Positions 25,465 to 34,590 of a DNA stretch of 47,909 nucleotides are shown one piece after another. Position numbers and translations under genes: made by a program. Numbering within the stretch: the first letter of the stretch is position 1; each line of letters begins with the position of its first letter. The notes beneath the pieces are model-generated. The model searched no databases, was not told the origin of the DNA, and saw only the letters and a list, made by a program, of their open reading frames with translations. Source of the stretch: JARDZI01 sp041639705 (lineage in GTDB: Bacteria; Bacillota; Clostridia; Clostridiales; Caloramatoraceae); the NCBI GenBank assembly GCA_041639705.1, contig JBEQBT010000003.1, positions 1 to 47,909 of the forward strand, written 5' to 3'.

Positions 25465-26550
25465 TCACCTCCTTTTTCCATATTCAGTTTTATTATTGAA
25501 TTGATGAATAAAGATTTCGATTAACTTTGCAGCCTTCTCAGCGTCTGAAATGTCCATACATTCAATGGGTGTGTGAGTATATCTAGTTGGAATTGAGACG
25601 TTAATTACTGAAATACCCTCATTCTCAAATAATATATAGGCATTTTCTGTAACTACCCCTGTTGAAACTTCTCTTTGATAAGGTATATTATTATTTATGC
25701 AGATATTCTCAAGTGCATTTACCAATTTTATATCAGGAAGTACCCCTGCTAGGGTGCCTCTTCCATGAAAATTCATATATGTAAGTGCCGGCCCATGCCC
25801 AAGGGAAATATCATTGTAATCAAGATCTGGTGTGTCACATGCTGGAGTAATATCGATTCCTATTGTAATATCAGGCTTGATTTCCCTAATTACAGGCAAT
25901 ATCCCTCTGATATTAAATTCCTCCATTACACAGGCTACCAGGTAAACATTAGCCTCCAATTCTGTTTTCTTTTGTCTTTCTGCCAGCTCAAGCAAAATGC
26001 TGCAGCCTATCCTGTCATCTATAGCCTTTGAGCTTACTATTCTGTCAGTTAATTCTGTCCATGAATCATCAAAGGAAAACATGCCTCCAACATTTATTCC
26101 TCTTTTAATAACTGCTTCCTTTGAATCAGCCCCAATATCTATATACATTTCTTTTATCTGGGGTATTTTAAATTTGTTTTCTGCATTCATAAAATGATGA
26201 GCTTGAACCCCTATCAAGCCTTTTAACAATTTATTATCCATGCTTTGGACCTTTGTTCCAGGAAGTATTTGTGTATTTACACCTCCCAATCTCTCAAATC
26301 TCAAAAATCCGTTATTTTCAATTTTTCTAATAATAAATCCTATTTCATCCATGTGGGCAAAAACCATTATCTTTGGAAGCGTATCATCTTTAGTCTTAAA
26401 ATTACAAACAACATTTCCTATAGCATCTATGTATACATTCTCATTTGATTTTTTGAACTCTTCAAACATGTATTCTCCTATACTGTCCTCTCTTGACGAA
26501 AGCCCATTTAAGCAGCACAATTCCTTTAAGCTCTTCTTAATCATTAACAT
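25465..26550 (-). CDS. sgcX: M42-family metallopeptidase-like hydrolase (SgcX-like)
   Basis: A 361-residue di-zinc M42 aminopeptidase/endoglucanase-fold protein. Metal and catalytic motifs are present: FAHMDEIG (about residues 64-71), KAIDDRIG (about 174-181), EEFNIRG (about 212-218) and YTHTPIE near the end. EEFNIRG replaces the more common EEVGxRG but keeps both Glu. Why a peptidase-like enzyme belongs in a sugar PTS operon is unclear; removal of an acyl or peptidyl group from the sugar substrate is one possibility. It overlaps sgcA by 14 bp. Confidence 0.88.
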   Translation of the reverse strand: MLMIKKSLKELCCLNGLSSREDSIGEYMFEEFKKSNENVYIDAIGNVVCNFKTKDDTLPKIMVFAHMDEIGFIIRKIENNGFLRFERLGGVNTQILPGTKVQSMDNKLLKGLIGVQAHHFMNAENKFKIPQIKEMYIDIGADSKEAVIKRGINVGGMFSFDDSWTELTDRIVSSKAIDDRIGCSILLELAERQKKTELEANVYLVACVMEEFNIRGILPVIREIKPDITIGIDITPACDTPDLDYNDISLGHGPALTYMNFHGRGTLAGVLPDIKLVNALENICINNNIPYQREVSTGVVTENAYILFENEGISVINVSIPTRYTHTPIECMDISDAEKAAKLIEIFIHQFNNKTEYGKRR

Positions 26551-27004
26551 CCATCCCCTTTAATAATTGCTCAATATCTTCCTTTGAATTGCAGTATTTT
26601 ATTTTAAACAGCTGCCTAGACTGCAATAGATCAGCAAGCTGCTGCAATACGGAAATATGTTTGTTCTTATCTTTAAGTAGAAGGATAAATGAAACTTCAA
26701 CTTCAATCTCTTCATCAGGATTATCCATTCTATTAAACTTTATCTTCTCAGGTAATATTGCTATTACAATGCCTTCTCTTAAAACATATTCTGTTTCACT
26801 ATGTGGTATTGAAATATTAATACTTTTAGTAACCAAGCCTGTTGGAAATTCCTTTTCCCTCTTAATAATTTCTGTTTTATACTCTGGAACAACATATTCT
26901 TTTTCAATCAGATAATCAGAAGCCATGCTGAGAAAATTTACTTTGTCAGAATAGCTTTCTTTAATAACTATGCCCTTTTGAATTAATTCAATTAACTCTT
27001 TCAT
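26537..27004 (-). CDS. sgcA: PTS fructose/galactitol-type EIIA (SgcA-like)
   Basis: A 155-residue IIA domain protein with phosphorylated H68 in NISIPHSETE. It passes phosphate from HPr to SgcB. The size is normal. It follows the regulator gene by 9 bp and overlaps sgcX. Confidence 0.92.
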   Translation of the reverse strand: MKELIELIQKGIVIKESYSDKVNFLSMASDYLIEKEYVVPEYKTEIIKREKEFPTGLVTKSINISIPHSETEYVLREGIVIAILPEKIKFNRMDNPDEEIEVEVSFILLLKDKNKHISVLQQLADLLQSRQLFKIKYCNSKEDIEQLLKGMDVND

Positions 27005-27013
27005 ATTAACTCC

Positions 27014-27787
27014 TTATCTGGCTGTTATTATATCCCTGCACTTTTCCATGATCTGGCTAACTTCTCTATCGGTTATCCGTTTATCTGTAATAATTTTGTT
27101 GATCTCCTCCAGTGAACATACCTTTGCAATTTTATGGCTGCTAAACTTTGTATAGTCTGCAAGAAGGATTATTTCCTTTCCTGATTCCATCATTTTCTGC
27201 TTTACCTCAACTTCATCGAAGTTGGCATTTGAAACTCCTTTTCTTATATCAACAGCATCTGCACTCAGAAAGAATAGATCAGCATTTACACATTCAAGTC
27301 CTTTTAAGGTCAAAAGACCAGATAAACTGAACATGCTATTTCTTAGCTGTCCTCCTAAAATAACTAAATGAACCGCTTTATTATTTGCCAGTGTCATTCC
27401 TACCTTTAAATCATTAGTTACTACTGTTATGTCAGAAAAGCTCCTACTCTCGCTTATTTTTTTTGCCAGTGCCAAGGTTGTAGTACCTGAATCTAAAATA
27501 ATAGTCATTCCATCCTTTATGTATTCTAATGCCTTAGCTCCTATTTTCTCTTTATATTCCTTTTGAGTTTTTTCCTTTTCCAGCTGTTTAGGCTCGTAGG
27601 TCAGCTTAAACTTATTGCTGACTGCACCGCCTGTAACTCTTACCAATTTACCTTCCTTTTCAAGTGTTGAAAGGTCTCTGTTTATTGTTGCCTTTGAGCT
27701 GCCTAATTTTTCCATAAATTCTTGAACTGTTACATTTCCTTTTTCATTTATGTAATCCAATATTAACATTCTTCTATGGGATAACAA
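27014..27787 (-). CDS. sgcR: DeoR-family repressor of the sgc-like operon
   Basis: A 257-residue DeoR regulator: N-terminal winged helix (VTVQEFMEKLGSSKATINRD, residues 19-38) and a sugar-phosphate binding domain (LDSGTTTLALAKKI, about 98-111; ADAVDIRKGVSNANFDEVEVK, about 176-196). It heads the operon. Copies of TTGAGCC around its own promoter, one of them between -35 and -10, are probable operators, indicating autorepression relieved by a sugar phosphate. Confidence 0.9.
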   Translation of the reverse strand: MLSHRRMLILDYINEKGNVTVQEFMEKLGSSKATINRDLSTLEKEGKLVRVTGGAVSNKFKLTYEPKQLEKEKTQKEYKEKIGAKALEYIKDGMTIILDSGTTTLALAKKISESRSFSDITVVTNDLKVGMTLANNKAVHLVILGGQLRNSMFSLSGLLTLKGLECVNADLFFLSADAVDIRKGVSNANFDEVEVKQKMMESGKEIILLADYTKFSSHKIAKVCSLEEINKIITDKRITDREVSQIMEKCRDIITAR

Positions 27788-27800
27788 ATTATCACCTCTT

Positions 27801-27866
27801 TTGAGTCTATTTGAGCCATATTTGTTTTACTGATTAAATAGTATCATTTCGGCTCAATAATAGCAA
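27801..27866 (-). promoter_or_regulatory. sgc promoter with TTGAGYC operators
   Basis: Minus strand: -35 TTGCTA (27866-27861), 17-bp spacer, -10 TACTAT (27843-27838). GGCTCAA at 27851-27857 lies inside the spacer; TTGAGTC at 27801 and TTGAGCC at 27811 lie downstream. A further TTGAGCC is at 27985-27991. Confidence 0.6.
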
Positions 27867-28361
27867 TGAATTTTTTAAAGTTTTATTAATATTTTATTGT
27901 ATTTATTTGATGATTACACTCTTAGATATAATTTATACAGGTATCATCAAGAATAGGTTGCTTTTTTACAATATATGATACAATTTGAGCCATTATGTAT
28001 CTTTATAATATAAATTTAAATTTAAATTTAAAACTTAATACAAATAAATAAACTTTGAGTATATAAATTAGTTTGTGTGATTAATTAGCACTTAAAGTCA
28101 TATGTTGTGGTAAATCTTATTAATAATAAGGACGTCAAAAGCAAAAATATGATTCTGACGCCACATATTAAAGACTGTTCAATTTTTCAGCAATAAATTC
28201 TAAAAGCCTCACTTCTAAATATTAATCTCCACTTAGCAATGCTTTTCTCTGCCAAATCTATCTTGATAAACTCCCAGAAGGTTCTAATTGTTACACTTTG
28301 TTAGTCATACTTTGGAAGCCTTGTCCAGTTCCCCAGGGACTTAGGTTTACTTCCTATACCA
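27867..28361. other. AT-rich intergenic region
   Basis: Contains one more TTGAGCC motif (27985), a short AAATTT tandem run (28012-28032) and a GACGTCA/TGACGCC pair (28133-28163). No gene is supported between the sgc-like operon and the E element. Confidence 0.5.
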
Positions 28362-28474
28362 GTGAACTCGTTCAGCTAAAGCTGAACATCGAGACTTCAG
28401 GTGGGGACTCTACCCCACCTGAAGCAAATAGTGGAAACTCCACCTTATAGAAGGTGGAGTCTTAGAAATTGATA
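28362..28474 (-). repeat. Three-hairpin element E, copy 2 (best preserved)
   Basis: Plus-strand order: GTGAACTC, hairpin C (GTTCAGCTAAAGCTGAAC), hairpin B (CTTCAGGTGGGG ... CCCCACCTGAAG), a linker, hairpin A (ACTCCACCTT ... AAGGTGGAGT), then CTTAGAAATTGATAAAA. All three stems are perfect. Read on the minus strand it ends in GAGTTCAC, like the terminal hairpin-TTCAC arrangement of IS200/IS605 right ends. It lies just beyond the 3' end of the rpiB-like gene. Confidence 0.82.
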
Positions 28475-28494
28475 AAAACTTCTTTTTCTACTAA

Positions 28495-28935
28495 TTACTT
28501 TCCATTCTTTTCATACTCGAGAATTCTTCCCACTTTCGGGTCAGACCTTGAATTAGGAACATAGCTTACCCTCAGATATTCTTTCACCAGGCACTTAGCC
28601 AATTCAATCCCCGTTACCAGTGCTCCTATAGTAATAATATTTGCATTATTGCTAAGCTGTGCACGTTGCGCCTGATATACATCTGTTACAAGAGCCGCAT
28701 ATGCTCCTTCTACTTTATTCGCTGCTATACATACACCAATTCCAGTACCACAAAGCAATACTCCTCTTTCACATTCTCCTCCCGCAACTGCCTTTGCTAC
28801 ACTAATAGCTGTATTTGCATAAATCGGATCCTCACTTCCAAAATCCCTACACTCATTCCCCAAGCTTTCAATATATTGTATTAGAATTCTTTTGTAATCA
28901 GTTGCATTTGGATCACACCCAATCGCTATCTTCAT
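28495..28935 (-). CDS. rpiB: RpiB/LacAB-family sugar-phosphate isomerase, atypical
   Basis: A 146-residue aldose-ketose isomerase. The catalytic Cys is kept as C62 in LLCGTGIG. Two usual RpiB motifs are changed: the SDHAG segment reads CDPNA (residues 7-11) and HNDAN reads SNNAN (about 95-99), so the histidines associated with phosphate contact and ring opening in ribose-5-phosphate isomerases are missing. A tetrose 4-phosphate cannot form a ring at all, and the dhaK/dhaL neighbours fit such a substrate; this is inference. The ribosome site is AAAGGAGGAG. Last gene of the 28.5-34.4 kb operon. Confidence 0.83.
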   Translation of the reverse strand: MKIAIGCDPNATDYKRILIQYIESLGNECRDFGSEDPIYANTAISVAKAVAGGECERGVLLCGTGIGVCIAANKVEGAYAALVTDVYQAQRAQLSNNANIITIGALVTGIELAKCLVKEYLRVSYVPNSRSDPKVGRILEYEKNGK

Positions 28936-29115
28936 CTCTTTCTCCTCCTTTACTTACCACTTAAATTGTCTTCAGCAACCTGCCCAGGAATTTATCACAT
29001 AATTTCCCTCTCTATTTATCAACCCATCAAGAAAAGAGGCGCAGTATATTCATGTCCATTATATCCTTGGATTCTGACATGATGCTGCACCCCTTTTTTA
29101 TATCCTTTATACCTG

Positions 29116-29757
29116 TCACATTTCCAGCATTTTTTGAATAAATGATGCCATTGTCTGAATAATAATATTGCAGCTGGTGGCTCCTGCATCCAGCACACCT
29201 CTGGAACGTTCCCCAAGACGGCTAGCCCTGCCAATCCTTGCTGCCATTCCTTTCGTAGACAGCCATCCTTCCTTTGATGCTTCTTTCATAAGCTCTAATG
29301 CTTCTTTAAAATCTTTTCCTTCCTGCAATGCATTGCAATAGCTTTCTTTTGCAGGAATAAGTACATCCAGAAGGGTTTTATCACCTCTTTTTGCAGATCC
29401 AATATCCTGAACTCCATCAAGGGCGGCAGTAATCATCTTTTCAAAAACATATGCATCAATTTCTTCCTCTTTTGCACTGGCTTCTGCCATTTCCTCAAAA
29501 AACACACCATATAAAGGCCCCATGGAACCACCGATGTCTTCCATAAGTGTATTGCTCAAAATGGAAAGCCCTTCCCACATGGAATAATTTTTTCCTTCCA
29601 ATTTTTTATGACACAAGGTAAAACCTTTGTTCATATTAATACCATGGTCACCATCCCCGATTTTTCCATCAATTTCACTTAGATAGTCTTTATTCTCTTG
29701 AATTTTTGCAATCAATTCTAATACTATGGATCCTGCTTTAGAATTATATATTTTCAT
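29116..29757 (-). CDS. dhaL: DhaL-like ADP/ATP-binding subunit of a dihydroxyacetone-type kinase
   Basis: A 213-residue all-helical DhaL subunit. GKIGDGDHGINMNKGF (about residues 29-44) holds the Mg-binding Asp residues, and GGSMGPLYGVFF (about 77-88) closes the nucleotide site. It transfers phosphate to a ketose held by DhaK. No DhaM (PTS donor) is encoded nearby, so phosphate comes either from ATP or from a DhaM elsewhere. It is 15 bp after dhaK. Confidence 0.9.
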   Translation of the reverse strand: MKIYNSKAGSIVLELIAKIQENKDYLSEIDGKIGDGDHGINMNKGFTLCHKKLEGKNYSMWEGLSILSNTLMEDIGGSMGPLYGVFFEEMAEASAKEEEIDAYVFEKMITAALDGVQDIGSAKRGDKTLLDVLIPAKESYCNALQEGKDFKEALELMKEASKEGWLSTKGMAARIGRASRLGERSRGVLDAGATSCNIIIQTMASFIQKMLEM

Positions 29758-29772
29758 ATTCTACCGCCTTTC

Positions 29773-30771
29773 TCATAGCTGTTTTAACCCAACTGAATTC
29801 ACTGGCATATCCAAACATTCCTTCAGTTCATCATCCAGTTTCATCACCGTTAAGGTAATGCCCATCATTTCCAGTGACGTAAAATAATTTCCCACATATG
29901 CTTTATATACAATGATTCCTTTCTCTTCCAATACTTCTGCTACTCTATTGTAAACAATATATTGTTCCATAACTGGAGTTGCACCAAGCCCTGAAAGCAG
30001 CACTGCAACTTCATCTCCATTAGCAAATGGCAGATCTGGAAGAATCAGATCCAGCATTTCAACTGCAATCTCATCAGCTGTCTTCAAAGGCTCCACTTTT
30101 ATTCCAGGTTCCCCATGATGCCCAATTCCTACTTCCATTGTTCCGTCTTCAATTTGAAAATTTGGATGTCCCACAGCTGGAATCGTGCAAGGTGCGGTTC
30201 CAATTCCTACAGAACGAGTATTGTCAATTGCCTTCTGTGCAGTAATAATAACATTATCCAGGTCAGCTCCCATCGCTGCCTTAGCACCACCGACTTTCCA
30301 CAGCAGTACTTCACCAGCTACTCCACGGCGTTTCTCTGCTTCCGTTTTAGGAGCAGAAGCACAGTCATCATTTGCTACTACTGTCTTTACTGTAATTCCC
30401 AGCTTTTTCGCATTTCGGATAGCCATCTTAACATTCATATTATCGCCTGCATAATTTCCATAAAGGCATGCAACTCCTTTTCCCGCATCTGCTGCCTTTA
30501 TAGCATCAGTAAAGGCAGCAGCAGTTGGTGAAGAAAATATCTCTCCTACGGCAACAGCATCACACATATTTTCACCAATATATCCTATAAATGCCGGCTT
30601 ATGCCCGGAGCCTCCACCTGTCACAATTCCTACTTTTCCTGCAACAGGTGCCTTTTTATATTTTACAACCCTTGGATTATCAGTTGCTTCAACCAGATCC
30701 TTTTGGGCTTTCAAAAATCCTTTAAGCATATCTTCTACTACAAAATCCGGATTATTTATTATTCTATTCAT
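29773..30771 (-). CDS. dhaK: DhaK-like ketose-binding kinase subunit
   Basis: A 332-residue DhaK subunit. TGGGSGHKPAFIGYIG (about residues 51-66) and GNYAGDNMN (about 105-113) bind the substrate and phosphate; H218 or H219 in GIGHHGEPG is the residue that forms the hemiaminal with dihydroxyacetone in characterised members. The length fits. Homologues also phosphorylate erythrulose. The operon context (isomerase, aldolase, epimerase) leaves dihydroxyacetone or a four-carbon ketose as candidates. GAGGAG precedes the start. Confidence 0.92.
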   Translation of the reverse strand: MNRIINNPDFVVEDMLKGFLKAQKDLVEATDNPRVVKYKKAPVAGKVGIVTGGGSGHKPAFIGYIGENMCDAVAVGEIFSSPTAAAFTDAIKAADAGKGVACLYGNYAGDNMNVKMAIRNAKKLGITVKTVVANDDCASAPKTEAEKRRGVAGEVLLWKVGGAKAAMGADLDNVIITAQKAIDNTRSVGIGTAPCTIPAVGHPNFQIEDGTMEVGIGHHGEPGIKVEPLKTADEIAVEMLDLILPDLPFANGDEVAVLLSGLGATPVMEQYIVYNRVAEVLEEKGIIVYKAYVGNYFTSLEMMGITLTVMKLDDELKECLDMPVNSVGLKQL

Positions 30772-30791
30772 ATTCTAACTCCTCTTCTACA

Positions 30792-31649
30792 TCACAATGT
30801 TTCTGCAATTGCCTTCAAATTTGAAAGTCCTTTTACAGCAAGTTCTTCTCCGGTATCTGCAAATTTGCGCCAAATTGCACAGTTGCCTGCAAGCTCTTCA
30901 AATGCAGGATCAAATGATTCTATTGTAAGAGGACCATCGTATCCAATATCCGCTACTGCCTGAAAAAACTCCTTAAAAGGAACAAGACCGGTTCCAGGAA
31001 TACCTCTGTCATTTTCATTCACATGTATATATCCCAAATATTCTTTTCCGCAGGTCTTTACTGCACCTGAAAAGCTTTTCTCCTCTCGAATCATATGGAA
31101 GCAGTCTAGATGAACCTTTACATTATCCAGTTCCACAGCTTTGCAAAAACGAACTGCATCCTCTCCGATATTCAAAAAATGGGTTTCAAAGCGGTTTACA
31201 CATTCGACGCAGATCATAACATTTCCATTTTCTTTTGCATATGCGGCAACCTCTTTCATATTTGCAACAGCCCAATCCCATTCCTGTTCTGTACGAGGCT
31301 TTCTGGTCAGATATCCCCATGCTGCATAATTAACCCCGCCTAAAATAGGTGCTTTCAATTCATTACAAATATCAATACACTTTTTCATTGCATCAACAGC
31401 TGCTTTTCTTATTTCTGCATCTGGAGAGATTGGATTTGTTTTCAGGGTAAGCGTTGTAGTACAAACACAGTCAATTCCTACTCTATCCAACTCTTTTTTT
31501 ACTGCTGCCACCGGAAATGTATATGGATTAGAGATTGCAAAATCAATTACCTCAAAACCTATGGACTTTGCTTTCTCAATAATCCACAAATCCCTTTCAC
31601 TGAAATTTTCTGACCAGATAAATGAATCTACACCAAATTTAAAATACAT
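30792..31649 (-). CDS. Ketose 3-epimerase-like TIM barrel (D-psicose/tagatose 3-epimerase family)
   Basis: A 285-residue sugar isomerase/epimerase of the AP-endonuclease-like TIM-barrel family. The metal ligands are visible: Glu in CVECVNRFETHF, Asp in VHLDCFHM, His in YIHVNEND and Glu in TIESFDP. RFETH, DCFHM and RGIPGTG match D-psicose/D-tagatose 3-epimerases. It would epimerise C3 of a free or phosphorylated ketose, or isomerise an erythrulose phosphate as some relatives do. Ribosome site AGGAGGGGG. It lies between dhaK and the phosphatase gene. Confidence 0.85.
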   Translation of the reverse strand: MYFKFGVDSFIWSENFSERDLWIIEKAKSIGFEVIDFAISNPYTFPVAAVKKELDRVGIDCVCTTTLTLKTNPISPDAEIRKAAVDAMKKCIDICNELKAPILGGVNYAAWGYLTRKPRTEQEWDWAVANMKEVAAYAKENGNVMICVECVNRFETHFLNIGEDAVRFCKAVELDNVKVHLDCFHMIREEKSFSGAVKTCGKEYLGYIHVNENDRGIPGTGLVPFKEFFQAVADIGYDGPLTIESFDPAFEELAGNCAIWRKFADTGEELAVKGLSNLKAIAETL

Positions 31650-31664
31650 ATGAACCCCCTCCTC

Positions 31665-32312
31665 TTAAAACAAGACTAATATATCTTCCGGTACCCTCAT
31701 AATATAGTCGGTACCATTATCACTTAGCTCTTCCTCCCCTCGGAATCCCCAAAGTACTCCACCAGTAGCCATTCCGGCATTTTTTCCTGTGTGAATGTCA
31801 GCGCCTGAATCTCCAATATATATTACCTCCTCAGGTGCCAAACCCATCATGCCTGCTATCTCAAGAGCCGTTTGGGGATCAGGTTTTTTAGGAATCCCTT
31901 CCCGCTCTCCAAATACTCCCGCAAATTTGATCTGGGGGAAAAACTTATTAATAAGATGATTTGTGTAATCGGTTCTTTTATTGGAATTTACACCTATTTT
32001 AACTCCCTTTTTATAAAGGATTTCAAGCATATCTGTAATACCATCATAGGGTGCAGTTTTATTCATATAGTTTTTATCATATGTCTCCAGGAACATTTTA
32101 AGCCCTTCAGAAATCTTATCATCATCACGGCAATCCTCTGGAAAGCTGACCTCTAGAAGGTTGCGAAATCCCTTTCCGATTTTAAGCTTATAATCCTCAC
32201 AGCAGTGCTCCGAATATCCATATGTTGCTAGTACATGATTCACACTGTAGGATAAATCCTTAAGTGTATCAAGAAGTGTGCCATCCAAATCAAAAATTAC
32301 ACCTTTAAGCAT
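31665..32312 (-). CDS. HAD-family phosphatase (Gph-like)
   Basis: A 215-residue haloacid-dehalogenase phosphatase. Motif I is FDLDGTLLDT near the N-terminus, motif II NSNK, motif III the Lys in KKPDP, motif IV GDSGAD. Helical cap between motifs I and II as in phosphoglycolate phosphatase. The frame opens at TTG 32339, but the ATG at 32312 with AAAGGA upstream is preferred. It may dephosphorylate a sugar phosphate or a damaged side product of this pathway. Confidence 0.85.
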   Translation of the reverse strand: MLKGVIFDLDGTLLDTLKDLSYSVNHVLATYGYSEHCCEDYKLKIGKGFRNLLEVSFPEDCRDDDKISEGLKMFLETYDKNYMNKTAPYDGITDMLEILYKKGVKIGVNSNKRTDYTNHLINKFFPQIKFAGVFGEREGIPKKPDPQTALEIAGMMGLAPEEVIYIGDSGADIHTGKNAGMATGGVLWGFRGEEELSDNGTDYIMRVPEDILVLF

Positions 32313-32546
32313 TTTAGTATTGCATCCTTTCTTGTTCAAAAAGCCCTAAACGCAATACCGTATAGAGCCTTTTAGCTGATTTATAATTGCCAAGTCAATT
32401 CTTATATATGACCTGCTGATCCATATTAACCATTTATTAGCTTGTCCAATACCTTGGAGATACTGCTTCGCCTATACCAGGGAATTAATTTTTTCTCTAT
32501 TTATCCTGCTAATAGAATAAATTGTTAATCAGTCAGAAACTATCAT

Positions 32547-33461
32547 TTATAATTCTGTAATTGCAAAAACTACCTTAATTGGCTTGTTTTCAAAATTAAC
32601 CAGTTGATATTTAGTTCCGGCTGGCAGGAAAAATGAGTCTTCTGGTTCCAGCACATAACTTTCTTGCATATCAACAAGATTAACAGTTACTGGTCCATCA
32701 ATACAATATAACGCTCCATCACCTTTATGGGAATCAGGATCTGAGCAACGTGGTCCATATCCACCTGCAGGAAGAATCATCTCTCCCATATGTCCATAGT
32801 TATTGCTTGATATAAATCTCAAAAGCATTGGATGTGCTGTTCCATGTACGTTATTTAATTTTTCGAATTCACGTACTGCATACACAGCTCCTGTCTTTCT
32901 GGCTTCTTCCGGTTCCACCGGCCAAGCGCCAATATCGTCCGTACAACCCTGTCTTGAAATATCATGAATCTTGCCCTTCATGTTAGGTAATTGATCATTA
33001 TTCTGCCCTTTATAAAACTTAGTATCACTATCTTCTGGAATGACAGTTGGGGGAATTGATTCACTCCAAGCCTTTGGAGTTATAAAGTAAAGGATTCTGG
33101 CTTTTTCTGCTGAAAAATTATGGCAGCAGTGCCATGCACCTTCTGGCATGTAAAGCCCTTCTCCGGTTTCAAGATATGCAAACTGTCCATTTCCGCTTCT
33201 TTGAACTACCGGGCCATTTAAAATATAATAGGTTTCATCTCCTGGATGAATGTCAAGAGGTGCAAATACACCACCTGGCCCTAATTCATAGATTCCAAGC
33301 ATAAATGTGTCAGTTGTAACTATTGTAAATGTATTATCTGAAGTAAATGCATTATTAGGTGGATATAGTGCTGTAGAATAATCATGTTTGCGAATCAACA
33401 TTGGCCTTTTTTCATCTTTTTTAAACGGAAAATTTTCCAATATATCAAATAATTTTGCCAT
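32547..33461 (-). CDS. Two-domain cupin protein
   Basis: A 304-residue bicupin. The first cupin has metal-site residues in DIHPGDETYYILNG (about residues 76-89) and PEGAWHCCHNF (about 110-120); the second (about 200-304) has PRCSDPDSHKGDGALYCIDG and FLPAGTKYQLVN. Duplicated cupins of this kind include sugar isomerases and lyases, but I cannot name the reaction. It sits between the aldolase and phosphatase genes, so a sugar isomerase is a reasonable inference. Ribosome site ATGGAGG. Confidence 0.75.
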   Translation of the reverse strand: MAKLFDILENFPFKKDEKRPMLIRKHDYSTALYPPNNAFTSDNTFTIVTTDTFMLGIYELGPGGVFAPLDIHPGDETYYILNGPVVQRSGNGQFAYLETGEGLYMPEGAWHCCHNFSAEKARILYFITPKAWSESIPPTVIPEDSDTKFYKGQNNDQLPNMKGKIHDISRQGCTDDIGAWPVEPEEARKTGAVYAVREFEKLNNVHGTAHPMLLRFISSNNYGHMGEMILPAGGYGPRCSDPDSHKGDGALYCIDGPVTVNLVDMQESYVLEPEDSFFLPAGTKYQLVNFENKPIKVVFAITEL

Positions 33462-33479
33462 TATAAAACCTCCATAACT

Positions 33480-34358
33480 TTACTTTCCATTTTTAAATGT
33501 AGAAATAACATTTTTTGCATAATCCTTCATAAATACATAAGCCTCTTCCTGTAGTTCATGGTATGGAATCTTTCCATTTGTTTCTGCAATTCTATCACCA
33601 ACATACTTTGTTGTTGCTTTTGCCATATATGAATAATAATTTATTTTAGAACATCCTGCATTTATTGCTTTCTTTACCTGATCAAACTCCACACCGGATG
33701 CTCCATGCATTACCACGCGGCAGTCCTTTGGCAGTGCATCGCGGATTGCAGAAACTCTGTCAATATCAAGTACTGGAGGTTCCGCATAGATTCCATGCAT
33801 TGTGCCGAAGCATACTGCAAGCGCATCACATCCAGTTTCTTTTGCAAATATTTTTGCTTCCTTAGGATCCGTAAAGAACTTTTTGATATCTTGATTGGTA
33901 AGTACACGGCTTTCTGCATCTCCATGGCTGTCTTCCTCAGTAGATGCCATTATACCCAGTTCTGCTTCTACTGTAATATCTAATTCATGTGCTATTTTAA
34001 CAAATTCCTTTACTCTTCTTACATTCTCTTCAAATGGTAAAGCACTGCAGTCATACATAATTGAAGGAAATCCAATACGGATAGCTCTCATAACAAAAGT
34101 GTAGTTAGTAGCATGATCCAAATGAACACATACTGGAACTGATGCTTCTTTTGCATATTTCAGCATTTCTATGCCTATTCTCTCCAATGGTATTACTGTA
34201 TCATGAACTTCTGCATGATCAATTATGATTGGTGTATTCAACTCTTCAGCTGCTCCAATCACTGCACGAAGTGTCTCTACATTTGGAGTATTAATACATG
34301 GTATTGCATATTTTTCTTTTTCTGCTATTTCTAGAATTTGTCTCATATTTACTAACAT
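33480..34358 (-). CDS. Class II (zinc) ketose-bisphosphate aldolase family protein
   Basis: A 292-residue TIM-barrel aldolase. Zn ligands and catalytic residues lie in VHLDHATN (about residues 78-85), VEAELG (about 132-137), FGTMHGIYAEP (about 186-196) and MHGASG (about 219-224). It cleaves ketose phosphates to dihydroxyacetone phosphate plus an aldehyde; GatY, KbaY and FbaA are relatives. The start has GGAGAG upstream. First gene of the operon, with a strong promoter at 34562-34590. The substrate is unknown. Confidence 0.88.
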   Translation of the reverse strand: MLVNMRQILEIAEKEKYAIPCINTPNVETLRAVIGAAEELNTPIIIDHAEVHDTVIPLERIGIEMLKYAKEASVPVCVHLDHATNYTFVMRAIRIGFPSIMYDCSALPFEENVRRVKEFVKIAHELDITVEAELGIMASTEEDSHGDAESRVLTNQDIKKFFTDPKEAKIFAKETGCDALAVCFGTMHGIYAEPPVLDIDRVSAIRDALPKDCRVVMHGASGVEFDQVKKAINAGCSKINYYSYMAKATTKYVGDRIAETNGKIPYHELQEEAYVFMKDYAKNVISTFKNGK

Positions 34359-34561
34359 CTATTCACTCTCCTATAACATAATGTTTAATGTATATTTTCC
34401 AGGAATTGCTGTATGTTAAAAGCTTCCTAAAACTTTCTAAAGAAATTATTTTTCTTCCAGCAGAAATTAACACCTCCATATCCTTTTCTTTATTTTACTG
34501 CTTTCATTCTCCTTAATTCTCATTTGTTGTTTTTTATTATTGATTTCTATTACATACTAAT

Positions 34562-34590
34562 GTTATATCATTTTAATTTGGCAATGTCAA
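34562..34590 (-). promoter_or_regulatory. Sigma-A promoter of the aldolase-led operon with possible operator
   Basis: Minus strand: TTGACA (34590-34585), exactly 17 bp, TATAAC (34567-34562). ATCATTTTAATTT (34567-34579), inside the spacer, recurs at 37039-37051 near the PTS promoter. A related TTATTGTTATTTTAAT is at 34617-34632. Confidence 0.65.

Noticed and set aside
30115..30531. 138-residue plus-strand ORF opposite dhaK
   Set aside because: Low-complexity Cys/Ser/Tyr-rich shadow of a clear dhaK gene.
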